A stretch of 64,000 nucleotides of DNA from Variovorax beijingensis. Lineage in GTDB: Bacteria > Pseudomonadota > Gammaproteobacteria > Burkholderiales > Burkholderiaceae_C. Positions 54,890 through 62,253 of this stretch are shown piece after piece. Position 1 is the stretch's first letter. Each line of letters begins with the position of its first letter. Under the pieces are notes generated by a model. The model saw only the letters and a program-made list of their open reading frames with translations, had not been told where the DNA came from and made no database searches. The stretch is from the NCBI RefSeq assembly GCF_007828835.1, contig NZ_VIVL01000002.1, forward strand, positions 434,001-498,000, given 5' to 3'. The position numbers and the translations under genes are program-made.

Positions 54890-55312
54890 ATGGAATCACG
54901 TCCTCCGCTGCCGCCCTTCACCCTCGAGACCGCCCTGAAGAAAGTCCAGGCCGCCGAAGACGCCTGGAACACGCGCGACCCGGTTCGCGTGAGCCTGGCC
55001 TACACGCCCGACACCGAGTGGCGCAACCGCGCCGACTTCGTCAACGGCCGCGAGCAGGTGGTGGAATTCCTCACCCGCAAGTGGGAGCGCGAGCACGATT
55101 ACCGCCTGAAGAAGTCGCTCTGGGCCTTCATGGACAACCGCATCGCGGTGCGCTTCGAGTACGAATGGCACGACGCGGCCGGGCAGTGGTTCCGCAGCCA
55201 CGGCAACGAGAACTGGGAATTCGCCGAGAACGGGCTGATGCAGCGGCGCTTCGCGAGCATCAACGACCAGCCCATTGCCGAATCGGAGCGCAAGTTCCGT
55301 TGGGAGCGCTGA
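54890..55312 (+). CDS. NTF2-like protein, DUF1348
   Basis: A 140-residue protein of the nuclear-transport-factor-2 fold. The DUF1348 pattern is complete: [40 protein letters not shown] and [20 protein letters not shown]. Family members often sit beside TetR regulators and may bind or convert small molecules, but no activity is established. The ATG at 54890 is chosen over an upstream in-frame start. Expression should be set by the TetR operator. Confidence 0.85.
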   Translation: MESRPPLPPFTLETALKKVQAAEDAWNTRDPVRVSLAYTPDTEWRNRADFVNGREQVVEFLTRKWEREHDYRLKKSLWAFMDNRIAVRFEYEWHDAAGQWFRSHGNENWEFAENGLMQRRFASINDQPIAESERKFRWER

Positions 55313-55320
55313 GCACCCTC

Positions 55321-55352
55321 ACCCCAACCCTCTCCCCGAGGGGAGAGGGAGC
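55321..55352. repeat. CCCCAACCCTCTCCCC-type palindromic intergenic repeat
   Basis: A perfect 10-bp inverted repeat, CCCTCTCCCC-GA-GGGGAGAGGG (55328-55349), in the context CTCACCCCAACCCTCTCCCC, a repeat motif found in many proteobacterial intergenic regions. It lies just after DUF1348 and may end its transcript, though no T-run follows. Confidence 0.6.
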
Positions 55353-55388
55353 AAGGAACCAGGAACGTTTGTTGCTTGCTTTTGGTGC

Positions 55389-56576
55389 ATGGAGACACCC
55401 GTACTGAACCCCACCGCCAGCCACCCGCTCTGGCAGCACCAATTGGGGTTGCTGCTCGAGTCGACCGGCGAAGGCATCTTCGGCATCGACCTCGACGGCC
55501 ATTGCATGTTCATCAACCGGGCCGGCGCGCAGATGCTGGGGCATGAGGCGCGCGACGTGATCGGCAGCAACATGCACGAGCTCACGCACCATTCGCATCC
55601 CGACGGCTCGCACTACGCCGACACGGACTGTCCCATCTTCAACGCCTTTCGCCGCGGCCTGCCGTGCCGCATCGACACCGAGGTGTTCTGGCGTCGCGAC
55701 GGCAGCGCCTTCGCGGTGGAGTATTCGAGCCATCCGATCATGGACGGCGCGCAGGTGCGCGGCGCCGTCATCACCTTTGTCGACATCACCGAGCGCCGCC
55801 GCCAGGCCGAGGCGCTGCAGCAGGCCAAGGACGAGCTCGGCCTGCGCGTGCAGGAGCGCACGCGCGAGCTGAGCGATGCGCTGGTGCAGCTGCGCGAGCT
55901 CTCGGCCTGGCTCGACAAGGTACGCGAAGATGAGCGCACGCGCATCGCCCGCGAAGTGCACGACGAGCTCGGCAGCCTGCTGGTGGCGCTCAAGATGGAC
56001 GTCAACTGGATCGGCAAGCGCCTGGGCGAGCAGCAGGAGCGCACGCCCGATGCGGCGCAGGCCATGCGCGACCAGATGCGCGGCAAGTGCGGCAACATGA
56101 GCCAGCTGATCGAGCGCGCGGTCGACAACGTGGGCCGCATCATCACCGACCTGCGCCCCAGCATCCTCGACCACCAGGGCCTGTGGGCGGCGCTCGAATG
56201 GCAGGCGCACGAGTTCGTGCAGTCGGCCGAGCTGGCGCTGCAATGGCACTTCGACGTGCCCGCGGGCGTGGAGCTGCCCGAGCCTGCGGCCATCGCGGTG
56301 TTCCGGATCTTCCAGGAGATGCTCAGCAACGTCGGGCGCCATGCGAAGGCGCGCAGCCTCGGCATCCGCATCGGCGTCGAAGACACGCAACTGAGCATCA
56401 GCGTGCGCGACGATGGCGTGGGCGCGCCGGTTCAGGCCTTCGAGGCCACCACCTCCTATGGGGTGCTCGGCATGCGGGAGCGCGCGCGCCACTTCGGCGG
56501 GCGCATCGATATCGACAGCCGTGTGGGCGAGGGCTGTACCTTTTGCCTGCATCTGCCGCTGTTGGGGAATGCTTGA
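55389..56576 (+). CDS. PAS-domain sensor histidine kinase (NarL-type partner)
   Basis: Cytoplasmic kinase of 395 aa without membrane helices. A PAS domain (about 15-135) with the conserved DCPIFNAFRRG leads to a coiled coil and a HisKA_3 dimerisation domain with His191 (RIAREVHDELGSLL). The ATPase domain (about 290-395) has MLSNVGRHAKA, DDGVG and GVLGMRERARHFGGR. HisKA_3 kinases pair with NarL/FixJ regulators, which matches the gene after it. The ATG at 55389 is chosen; an upstream frame runs through the repeat element. The signal is unknown. Confidence 0.88.
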   Translation: METPVLNPTASHPLWQHQLGLLLESTGEGIFGIDLDGHCMFINRAGAQMLGHEARDVIGSNMHELTHHSHPDGSHYADTDCPIFNAFRRGLPCRIDTEVFWRRDGSAFAVEYSSHPIMDGAQVRGAVITFVDITERRRQAEALQQAKDELGLRVQERTRELSDALVQLRELSAWLDKVREDERTRIAREVHDELGSLLVALKMDVNWIGKRLGEQQERTPDAAQAMRDQMRGKCGNMSQLIERAVDNVGRIITDLRPSILDHQGLWAALEWQAHEFVQSAELALQWHFDVPAGVELPEPAAIAVFRIFQEMLSNVGRHAKARSLGIRIGVEDTQLSISVRDDGVGAPVQAFEATTSYGVLGMRERARHFGGRIDIDSRVGEGCTFCLHLPLLGNA

Positions 56577-56627
56577 GGTGAAGGCTAGTTTTTCTTTGCG
56601 TCGTTTCGGGGTTGACGTGCGCTGCTG

Positions 56628-56732
56628 TTCAGGGCGCGCTCCCGCCGACGGGGTACACGGCGAAGCGAATGTCCTCCGGCCTTCGGCCTCCCCCTTGATT
56701 TCGCTGCGCAAGGCACCCCATCGACGGGAGCG
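56628..56732 (+). repeat. Left arm of imperfect inverted repeat
   Basis: About 105 nt beginning TTCAGGGCG and containing GCGAATGTCCTCCGGCC, TTCGGCCTCCCCCTT and ATTTCGCTGCG. The reverse complement of 56781-56885 aligns to it along its length with scattered mismatches and small indels. Each arm has its own inner hairpin (GGCC-TTC-GGCC here). Confidence 0.7.
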
Positions 56733-56748
56733 TTATTCAGAGTGGTGG

Positions 56749-56764
56749 TTGATCGCCAGATCAA
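56749..56764. promoter_or_regulatory. Palindrome between the repeat arms
   Basis: TTGATC-GCCA-GATCAA is a perfect 6-bp inverted repeat in the AT-richer centre between the two repeat arms. It could be the loop tip of the larger structure or a binding site. Confidence 0.3.
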
Positions 56765-56780
56765 TAGCAGCGTGCCCAGG

Positions 56781-56885
56781 TGCACAGGGCATCGGGTGCT
56801 CCCCGCAGCGAAATAAAGGAGGAGGCCGCAGGCCGGGGGACATTCGCGGAGGGGAGTACCCGGTGGCCTGTGCACACGCCCTGAA
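56781..56885 (-). repeat. Right arm of imperfect inverted repeat
   Basis: Inverted copy of 56628-56732, with GCAGCGAAATAAAGGAGG, CCGCAGGCCGGGGGACATTC and the end ACGCCCTGAA. With the left arm it could form a large hairpin in RNA from the kinase gene, about 70 nt before the regulator start. I take both arms as copies of one intergenic repeat family. Confidence 0.7.
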
Positions 56886-56886
56886 C

Positions 56887-56916
56887 AAAAGCACCAAGAA
56901 CAAGAGCACCAAGAAC
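56887..56916. repeat. 15-bp tandem direct repeat
   Basis: AAAAGCACCAAGAAC followed at once by AAGAGCACCAAGAAC (14 of 15 identical), 40 nt before the response-regulator start. It may bind a regulator or be a slippage product. Confidence 0.5.
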
Positions 56917-56956
56917 ACAGACAATCCGCCACCCACCCCTCATCGCGTCATTTGAA

Positions 56957-57625
56957 ATGAACGACATCCGCGTACTCATTGGCGACGACCACCGCATCGT
57001 GCGAGAGGGCCTGAAGCAGATGCTCGGCGACCTCTCCAACGGCCTGCCCTCGATGACCGTACGCGCCGAAGCGCAGACCGGCCCCGAGGTGCTGAGCGCT
57101 GTACAGGAACTCGGCGGCTCCGCAGGCCTCGACGTGGTGCTGCTCGACATCGCGCTGCCGGGACGCGACGGCCTCGACGTACTGCAGGCATTGCGAAAGG
57201 ACTGGCCCTCGCTCCCGGTGCTGATGCTCAGCACCTACCCGGAGAAGCAGTACGCCGTGCGCTGCATCAAGCTCGGCGCCTCAGGCTATCTCAACAAGAG
57301 TGCCGATGCCGACGACATGGTGGGCGCAGTGCGCAAGGTGGCGGCCGGCGGCCTCTATGTATCGGCGGCCACGGCAGAAGCACTGGCTGTCGCCGTGGGC
57401 CGCAACGTGGGACAAGGCCCCGAGCAGCTCTCGCATCGCGAGCACCAGGTGTACCGCCTGCTCAGTACCGGGCACAGCGTGAGCGAAATTGGTGCGCAGC
57501 TCGGCCTCGCGTCCAACACGGTGAGCACCTACCGCGCGCGCATCCTCGAAAAGACCGGCACCAAGAACGACGTCGAGCTCGCGCTGTATGCCGAGCGCCA
57601 CGGCAAGGCCGCCCCCGCGGCCTGA
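56957..57625 (+). CDS. NarL/FixJ-family response regulator
   Basis: A 222-residue regulator. The receiver domain has the acidic residues near 10-11, the phosphoacceptor Asp64 (VVLLDIALPGRDGLDVL) and the switch Lys in LGASGYLNKSA. The C-terminal LuxR-type helix-turn-helix (about 150-215) is SHREHQVYRLLSTGHSVSEI followed by GAQLGLASNTVSTYRARILE. It pairs with the PAS kinase, separated from it by the inverted-repeat region, and lies 149 nt before the nitrate/cyanate transport operon, its likely target. Confidence 0.92.
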   Translation: MNDIRVLIGDDHRIVREGLKQMLGDLSNGLPSMTVRAEAQTGPEVLSAVQELGGSAGLDVVLLDIALPGRDGLDVLQALRKDWPSLPVLMLSTYPEKQYAVRCIKLGASGYLNKSADADDMVGAVRKVAAGGLYVSAATAEALAVAVGRNVGQGPEQLSHREHQVYRLLSTGHSVSEIGAQLGLASNTVSTYRARILEKTGTKNDVELALYAERHGKAAPAA

Positions 57626-57646
57626 AAACGAAGCCGGCGGGCACTG

Positions 57647-57670
57647 CCTTGTAGTGCCAGCCCTACAAGG
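57647..57670. promoter_or_regulatory. CCTTGTAG-N8-CTACAAGG dyad before the transport operon
   Basis: A perfect 8-bp inverted repeat with an 8-nt spacer, 22 nt after the regulator stop and about 105 nt before the transporter start. Its GTAG-N8-CTAC core has the same form as at 35921-35936. A candidate binding site for the response regulator. Confidence 0.5.
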
Positions 57671-57774
57671 CCTCGACAAGCGCGGCACGATCTGCGGCCC
57701 CTGGGCCCTTGGGCCTCGCTTCCGGCCCGGGGCTTGCATCGTGGCAGGCATCTTTTCACCGAGGTGCATCCACC

Positions 57775-59130
57775 ATGTCCAGCCCATCCGATTCGACCGC
57801 CTGCGATCTCTACGACGCCGACCGGCCACTGAACATGCGCTGCGCCTGCGGCCGCAACCATGGCCGTGGTCCGGAGATCGGCGTCGGCCCCGACGACAAG
57901 CTCGAAGCCAGCCTCATGAAGGCGCTGTTCCCGGTGGACAGCGTGCGCCGCGGCTTCCTGCGCGCGGTGGGCGCCAACACCGCGCGTGCGGCCATTGCCT
58001 CGGTATTGCCGCTCGGCGCACTGCAGGCCATGGCGCAGGACAAGGCCCCGCTCGAAAAGACCAACCTCAAGATCGGCTTCATTCCGATCACCTGCGCCAC
58101 GCCGCTCATCATGGCGCACCCGCTGGGCTTCTATCAGAAGCAGGGGCTCAACGTCGAGGTGGTCAAGACGGCGGGATGGGCTCTCATCCGCGACAAGATG
58201 CTCAACAAGGAATACGACGCCACGCATTTCCTGTCGCCCATGCCGCTCGCCATTTCGATGGGCGCGGGCTCCAACCAGGTGGCGATGAACGTCGCCACCA
58301 TCCAGAACACCAACGGCCAGGCCATCACGCTGGCCAACAAGCACAAGGACAAGCGCGACCCGAAGATGTGGAAGGGCATGAAGTTTGCCGTTCCCTTCGA
58401 GTACAGCATGCACAACTTCCTGCTGCGCTACTACGTGGCCGAGGCGGGCCTGAACCCCGACACCGACATCCAGATCCGCGTGGTGCCGCCGCCCGAGATG
58501 GTGGCCAACCTGCGCGCAGGCAACATCGACGGCTACCTGGGCCCCGACCCCTTCAACCAGCGCGCCGTGTTCGAGGAAATCGGCTTCCTGCATCTGCTGA
58601 CGCGCGACCTGTGGAACGGCCATCCCTGCTGCGCGTTCGGCACCTCGACCGAATTCATCGAGAAGAATCCCAACACCTTTGCCGCGCTGGTGCGCTCGGT
58701 GCTCACCGCATCGGCCATGGCGCGCGACCCGAAGAACCGCGAGCTCATCGCCAAGGTGATCGCGCCCGCGCAGTACCTGAACCAGCCCGAGACCGTGCTG
58801 ACGCAGGTGCTCACGGGCAAGTTTGCCGACGGCCTGGGCAACATCCGCACCGTGCCCGACCGCGCCGACTTCGATCCGATTCCATGGCAATCGATGGCGG
58901 TGTGGATGCTCACGCAGATGAAGCGCTGGGGCTACGTGAAGGGCGACGTCAACTACAGGCAGATTGCAGAGAAGGTGTTCCTGCTGACCGATGCGAAGAA
59001 GCGCATGAAGGAGCTCGGCCAGGCCGCGCCCGAAGGTGCGTACCCCAAGTTCACCATCATGGGCAAGGTGTTCGACCCCGCGAAGCCCGACGACTACGTC
59101 AAGAGCTTTGCCATCGGCAAGATGGCCTGA
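57775..59130 (+). CDS. NrtA/CynA-type ABC substrate-binding protein, Tat-exported
   Basis: A 451-residue receptor of the nitrate/cyanate/taurine group. A long N-terminal extension with Cys and His (MRCACGRNHGRG) comes before a twin-arginine signal (VDSVRRGFLRAVGANTARAA), so export through Tat is likely. The mature part has KTNLKIGFIPITCATPLIMA, KDKRDPKMWKGMKFAVPFEY and GYLGPDPFNQRAVFEEIGF, as in NrtA. It begins an operon ending in cyanase, so cyanate is the best ligand guess and nitrate the alternative. Confidence 0.87.
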   Translation: MSSPSDSTACDLYDADRPLNMRCACGRNHGRGPEIGVGPDDKLEASLMKALFPVDSVRRGFLRAVGANTARAAIASVLPLGALQAMAQDKAPLEKTNLKIGFIPITCATPLIMAHPLGFYQKQGLNVEVVKTAGWALIRDKMLNKEYDATHFLSPMPLAISMGAGSNQVAMNVATIQNTNGQAITLANKHKDKRDPKMWKGMKFAVPFEYSMHNFLLRYYVAEAGLNPDTDIQIRVVPPPEMVANLRAGNIDGYLGPDPFNQRAVFEEIGFLHLLTRDLWNGHPCCAFGTSTEFIEKNPNTFAALVRSVLTASAMARDPKNRELIAKVIAPAQYLNQPETVLTQVLTGKFADGLGNIRTVPDRADFDPIPWQSMAVWMLTQMKRWGYVKGDVNYRQIAEKVFLLTDAKKRMKELGQAAPEGAYPKFTIMGKVFDPAKPDDYVKSFAIGKMA

Positions 59131-59133
59131 ACC

Positions 59134-60003
59134 ATGCGCGGCAAGAAAACCCTTTCGCTGAAGGCGGCGCTGGTGTCGCTTCTCATGTTCCTGCTGCTGG
59201 TCGGCGCGTGGCAGCTGGCCACCCTGCCCGCGGCCGGCACCGGTGCCGCTGCGGGCATGACCGCCGAGCAGATCGAATACCAGAAGATGCTCGGCAAGGA
59301 TCCGGGCGGGCAGGTCAAGAGCTCGGGCTTTCCCACGCCGGCGGAAATGGCCGTCACGGCCTGGAAGCATCTCTCGAACCCCTTCTACGACAACGGGCCC
59401 AACGACAAGGGCATTGCCATCCAGCTGGCGTACTCGCTGGCCCGCGTGGGGCTGGGTTTCCTGCTGGCCTGCGTGGTGGCGGTGCCGCTCGGCTTCGTGA
59501 TCGGCATGTCGCCGCTGCTGCACAAGGCCTTCGATCCGTTCATCCAGGTGCTCAAGCCCATTTCTCCGCTGGCGTGGATGCCGCTTGCGCTCTACACCAT
59601 CAAGGACTCGTCGGTCAGCGGCATCTTCGTGATCTTCATCTGCTCGGTGTGGCCGATGCTGCTCAACACCGCCTTTGGCGTGGCCTCGGTCAAGCGCGAA
59701 TGGCTCAACGTGGCGAGCACGCTGGAGGTGAAGCCGCTGCGCCGCGCGTTCCGCGTGATATTGCCGGCCGCGGCACCGACCATCCTGACCGGCATGCGCA
59801 TCAGCATGAGCATCGCCTGGCTCGTCATCGTGGCGGCCGAGATGCTGGTGGGCGGCACGGGCATCGGCTACTTCGTCTGGAACGAATGGAACAACCTCTC
59901 GCTCACCAACGTGATCTTCGCGATCCTGGTGATCGGCATCGTCGGCATGCTGCTCGACCAGGCCTTCGCGGGCCTGCAGCGAAAGGTGACCTATGTGGAG
60001 TGA
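59134..60003 (+). CDS. ABC transporter permease, NrtB/CynB type
   Basis: Inner-membrane subunit of 289 aa with about six helices. It has an extra periplasmic loop after helix 1 (residues 27-80, including the LGKDPGGQVKSSGFPTPAEM stretch) and the EAA-type loop ASTLEVKPLRRAFRVILPAA that contacts the ATPase. It starts 3 nt after the receptor gene and overlaps nothing; the ATPase gene is 22 nt behind. Confidence 0.9.
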   Translation: MRGKKTLSLKAALVSLLMFLLLVGAWQLATLPAAGTGAAAGMTAEQIEYQKMLGKDPGGQVKSSGFPTPAEMAVTAWKHLSNPFYDNGPNDKGIAIQLAYSLARVGLGFLLACVVAVPLGFVIGMSPLLHKAFDPFIQVLKPISPLAWMPLALYTIKDSSVSGIFVIFICSVWPMLLNTAFGVASVKREWLNVASTLEVKPLRRAFRVILPAAAPTILTGMRISMSIAWLVIVAAEMLVGGTGIGYFVWNEWNNLSLTNVIFAILVIGIVGMLLDQAFAGLQRKVTYVE

Positions 60004-60025
60004 TCGATCGGCACAAGGCGCCCTC

Positions 60026-60853
60026 ATGACACCTGTTCCCGCCCCACGGCCCGCCACCAGCGGCTTCCTGCGCATCGAGGGCCTGGCCAAGGCCTTCGTG
60101 CCGGCGCGGCCGGTGTTCGCGGACGTGTCGTTCACGCTCGACCGTGGCGAGTTCGTCTGCATCATCGGCCACTCGGGCTGCGGCAAGACCACCATCCTCA
60201 ACGTGCTGGCGGGCCTGGACCAGGCAAGCGCCGGCCATGTGTTCATGGACGGCCGCGAGGTGGCCGGCCCGAGCCTGGAGCGCGGCGTGGTGTTCCAGAG
60301 CCATGCGTTGATGCCGTGGCTCACGGTGCGCAGGAACATCGCCTTCGCGGTGGCTTCGCGCTGGCCCGGCTGGCCGGCCGCGCAGGTCAACACGCAGGTG
60401 GAGCGCTTCGTGGCCATGGTGGGCCTCGAGGCCGCCATCGACAAGAAGCCCGCGCAGCTTTCGGGCGGCATGAAGCAGCGCGTGGGCATTGCGCGCGCCT
60501 TTGCCATCCAGCCCAAGATGCTGCTGCTCGACGAGCCCTTCGGCGCGCTGGATGCGCTCACGCGCGGCACCATCCAGGACGAGCTCATGGCCATCGTGCG
60601 CCAGACGCAGCAGACCGTCTTCATGATCACGCACGACGTGGACGAGGCGATCCTGCTGGCCGACCGCATCCTGCTGATGACCAACGGCGCCGACCAGCCG
60701 GGCGGCGCCTGGCGCGCCGGCAACATCGCCGAGACCGTGGTCAACCCGCTGCCGCGCGAGCGCACGCGCGCCTCGCTGCACCACCTCGATGGCTACTACG
60801 CGCTGCGCAACCACATCGTCGATTTCCTCGTCACGCGCGCCAAGGCGTCGTGA
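60026..60853 (+). CDS. ABC transporter ATPase, NrtD/CynD type
   Basis: A 275-residue ATPase of the nitrate/taurine group with Walker A GHSGCGKTT, Q-loop FQSHALMPWLTVRRNIAFAV, signature LSGGMKQRVGIAR and Walker B LLLDEPFGALDALTRG, followed by the H-loop ITHDVDEAILLADR. The ATG at 60026 starts MTPVPAPRPATSG; the open frame upstream crosses the permease end. Third gene of the operon, 46 nt before cynS. Confidence 0.92.
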   Translation: MTPVPAPRPATSGFLRIEGLAKAFVPARPVFADVSFTLDRGEFVCIIGHSGCGKTTILNVLAGLDQASAGHVFMDGREVAGPSLERGVVFQSHALMPWLTVRRNIAFAVASRWPGWPAAQVNTQVERFVAMVGLEAAIDKKPAQLSGGMKQRVGIARAFAIQPKMLLLDEPFGALDALTRGTIQDELMAIVRQTQQTVFMITHDVDEAILLADRILLMTNGADQPGGAWRAGNIAETVVNPLPRERTRASLHHLDGYYALRNHIVDFLVTRAKAS

Positions 60854-60899
60854 CTTTTCCTTCGTTCTCATTCTTCATTTCAATCAGGAGCAAACCCGC

Positions 60900-61343
60900 A
60901 TGAACCGCAACGACGTCACCGAGAAGATCATCACCGTGAAGGTGTCCAAGGGCATCCAGTGGGCCGACGTGGCGAAGAAGGTCGGCCTTTCGAAAGAGTG
61001 GACCACCGCCGCCTGCCTCGGGCAGATGACGCTCGACGACAAGCAGGCCAAGGTCATCGGCAAGATCTTCGGCCTGACCGTGGAAGAGCAGAAGTGGCTC
61101 CAGGTGGTGCCCTACAAGGGCTCGCTGCCCACGCCCGTGCCGACCGATCCGCTCATCTACCGCTGGTACGAGGTGGTGAGCGTATACGGCACCACGATCA
61201 AGGAACTGATCCATGAAGAATTCGGCGACGGCATCATGAGCGCCATCGACTTCAGCATGGACATCCAGCGCCAGACCGATCCCAAGGGCGACCGCGTCAA
61301 CGTGGTGCTCTCGGGCAAGTTCCTGCCCTACAAGACCTACTGA
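60900..61343 (+). CDS. cynS: Cyanate hydratase (cyanase)
   Basis: Converts cyanate and bicarbonate to ammonia and CO2, 147 aa, a decamer in its family. The catalytic residues Arg88, Glu91 and Ser114 (equivalent to E. coli Arg96, Glu99 and Ser122) are all present in PLIYRWYEVVSVYG and GIMSAIDFS. An AGGAG lies 8 nt before the ATG. As the last gene of the transporter operon it turns imported or internally formed cyanate into usable nitrogen. It converges on the SDR gene with a 9-nt gap. Confidence 0.97.
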   Translation: MNRNDVTEKIITVKVSKGIQWADVAKKVGLSKEWTTAACLGQMTLDDKQAKVIGKIFGLTVEEQKWLQVVPYKGSLPTPVPTDPLIYRWYEVVSVYGTTIKELIHEEFGDGIMSAIDFSMDIQRQTDPKGDRVNVVLSGKFLPYKTY

Positions 61344-61352
61344 CGCGCCCCC

Positions 61353-62105
61353 TCAGAACGCCGCGTGCTCGGCCGGCCTCGGCCGCCATGCGGGGCGGCG
61401 CGGGGCCGAGATGCTGCCGCCCTCGATGGCGCCAGCGATCGAGCGGGCCACGGCTTCCGCGGGCACCGCGATGCGCCGCCGCGTGACCATGCGCTCGAAG
61501 CTGCTGCAGGCTGCGATGCGGTCGGCCAGCGTGCGGTCCGCCTCGCTCACGTCGGGGCGAACCACCGTCACGCGCACCTTCCCTGCGTGCTCCTGCCGCA
61601 GGCCTTCGGAGATGGCGTCCACCGCGTACTGCGTGCCGCAATACACGGCCGAGTTCGGCGACACGCCCTGCGCGGGCACCGGCGCCACGTTGACGATGTG
61701 GCCCCAGCCCTGTTCCTGCATGGTCGGCAGCACCGCTGCAATGCCCAGCAGCACGCCGCGCAGGTTCACGTCGAGCATCAGCTCCCATTCGTCGACCTTG
61801 CGCGTCCACAGCGGCGACAGCGGCATCACGCCCGCGGCGTTCACCAGCACGTCGATGCGGTCGTGCGTTTCGAGTGCGAATTCGGCAAATGCTTCCACGT
61901 CGGGCCGGTACGTGACGTCCAGCCGCTGGAAGCTCGCGGTGCCGCCGGCGGCGGTGATTTCTTCGGCCAGCGCTTCGAGCCGGTCGGTGCGGCGCGCGCC
62001 AAGCACCACCTTGGCGCCGCGCCGCGCCAGGAGCCGCGCGGCCGCCGCGCCGATGCCACCACTTGCGCCCGTGATAAGGACGACTTTTTCCTGGATTGCG
62101 CTCAT
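61353..62105 (-). CDS. SDR-family protein lacking catalytic Ser and Lys
   Basis: A 250-residue classical SDR by overall sequence: GASGGIG (14-20), NAAG (89-92) and DVNLRG with Asn114. The catalytic tetrad is broken: the position of the Ser is Pro142 (NVAPVPAQG), Tyr155 remains, and the Lys is Gln159 (YCGTQYAVDAISEGLR). It may bind a nucleotide without oxidoreductase activity, or be a decaying gene; the frame is intact. The start at 62105 gives MSAIQEK. A separate transcript from the MocR gene upstream is likely (148-nt gap). Confidence 0.85.
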   Translation of the reverse strand: MSAIQEKVVLITGASGGIGAAAARLLARRGAKVVLGARRTDRLEALAEEITAAGGTASFQRLDVTYRPDVEAFAEFALETHDRIDVLVNAAGVMPLSPLWTRKVDEWELMLDVNLRGVLLGIAAVLPTMQEQGWGHIVNVAPVPAQGVSPNSAVYCGTQYAVDAISEGLRQEHAGKVRVTVVRPDVSEADRTLADRIAACSSFERMVTRRRIAVPAEAVARSIAGAIEGGSISAPRRPAWRPRPAEHAAF

Positions 62106-62253
62106 GAGACTCTCCTCGTGCGATGGGTGTGGACCATGGCGCAACGCTGCGCCGGGCATGGAGGCAAGTCTCTCGCGGATGGGGCCGCGGGCGTTATCCG
62201 GATCGAACGGGCTTCTTGCCTGATCCTGCAAGACCTGAGGTCCTGGCTGGCGC

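Noticed and set aside
57529..60765. Long minus-strand open frame across the cyanate transport operon
   Set aside because: Antisense to genes with clear family motifs; composition is His/Arg-rich with no recognisable domain.
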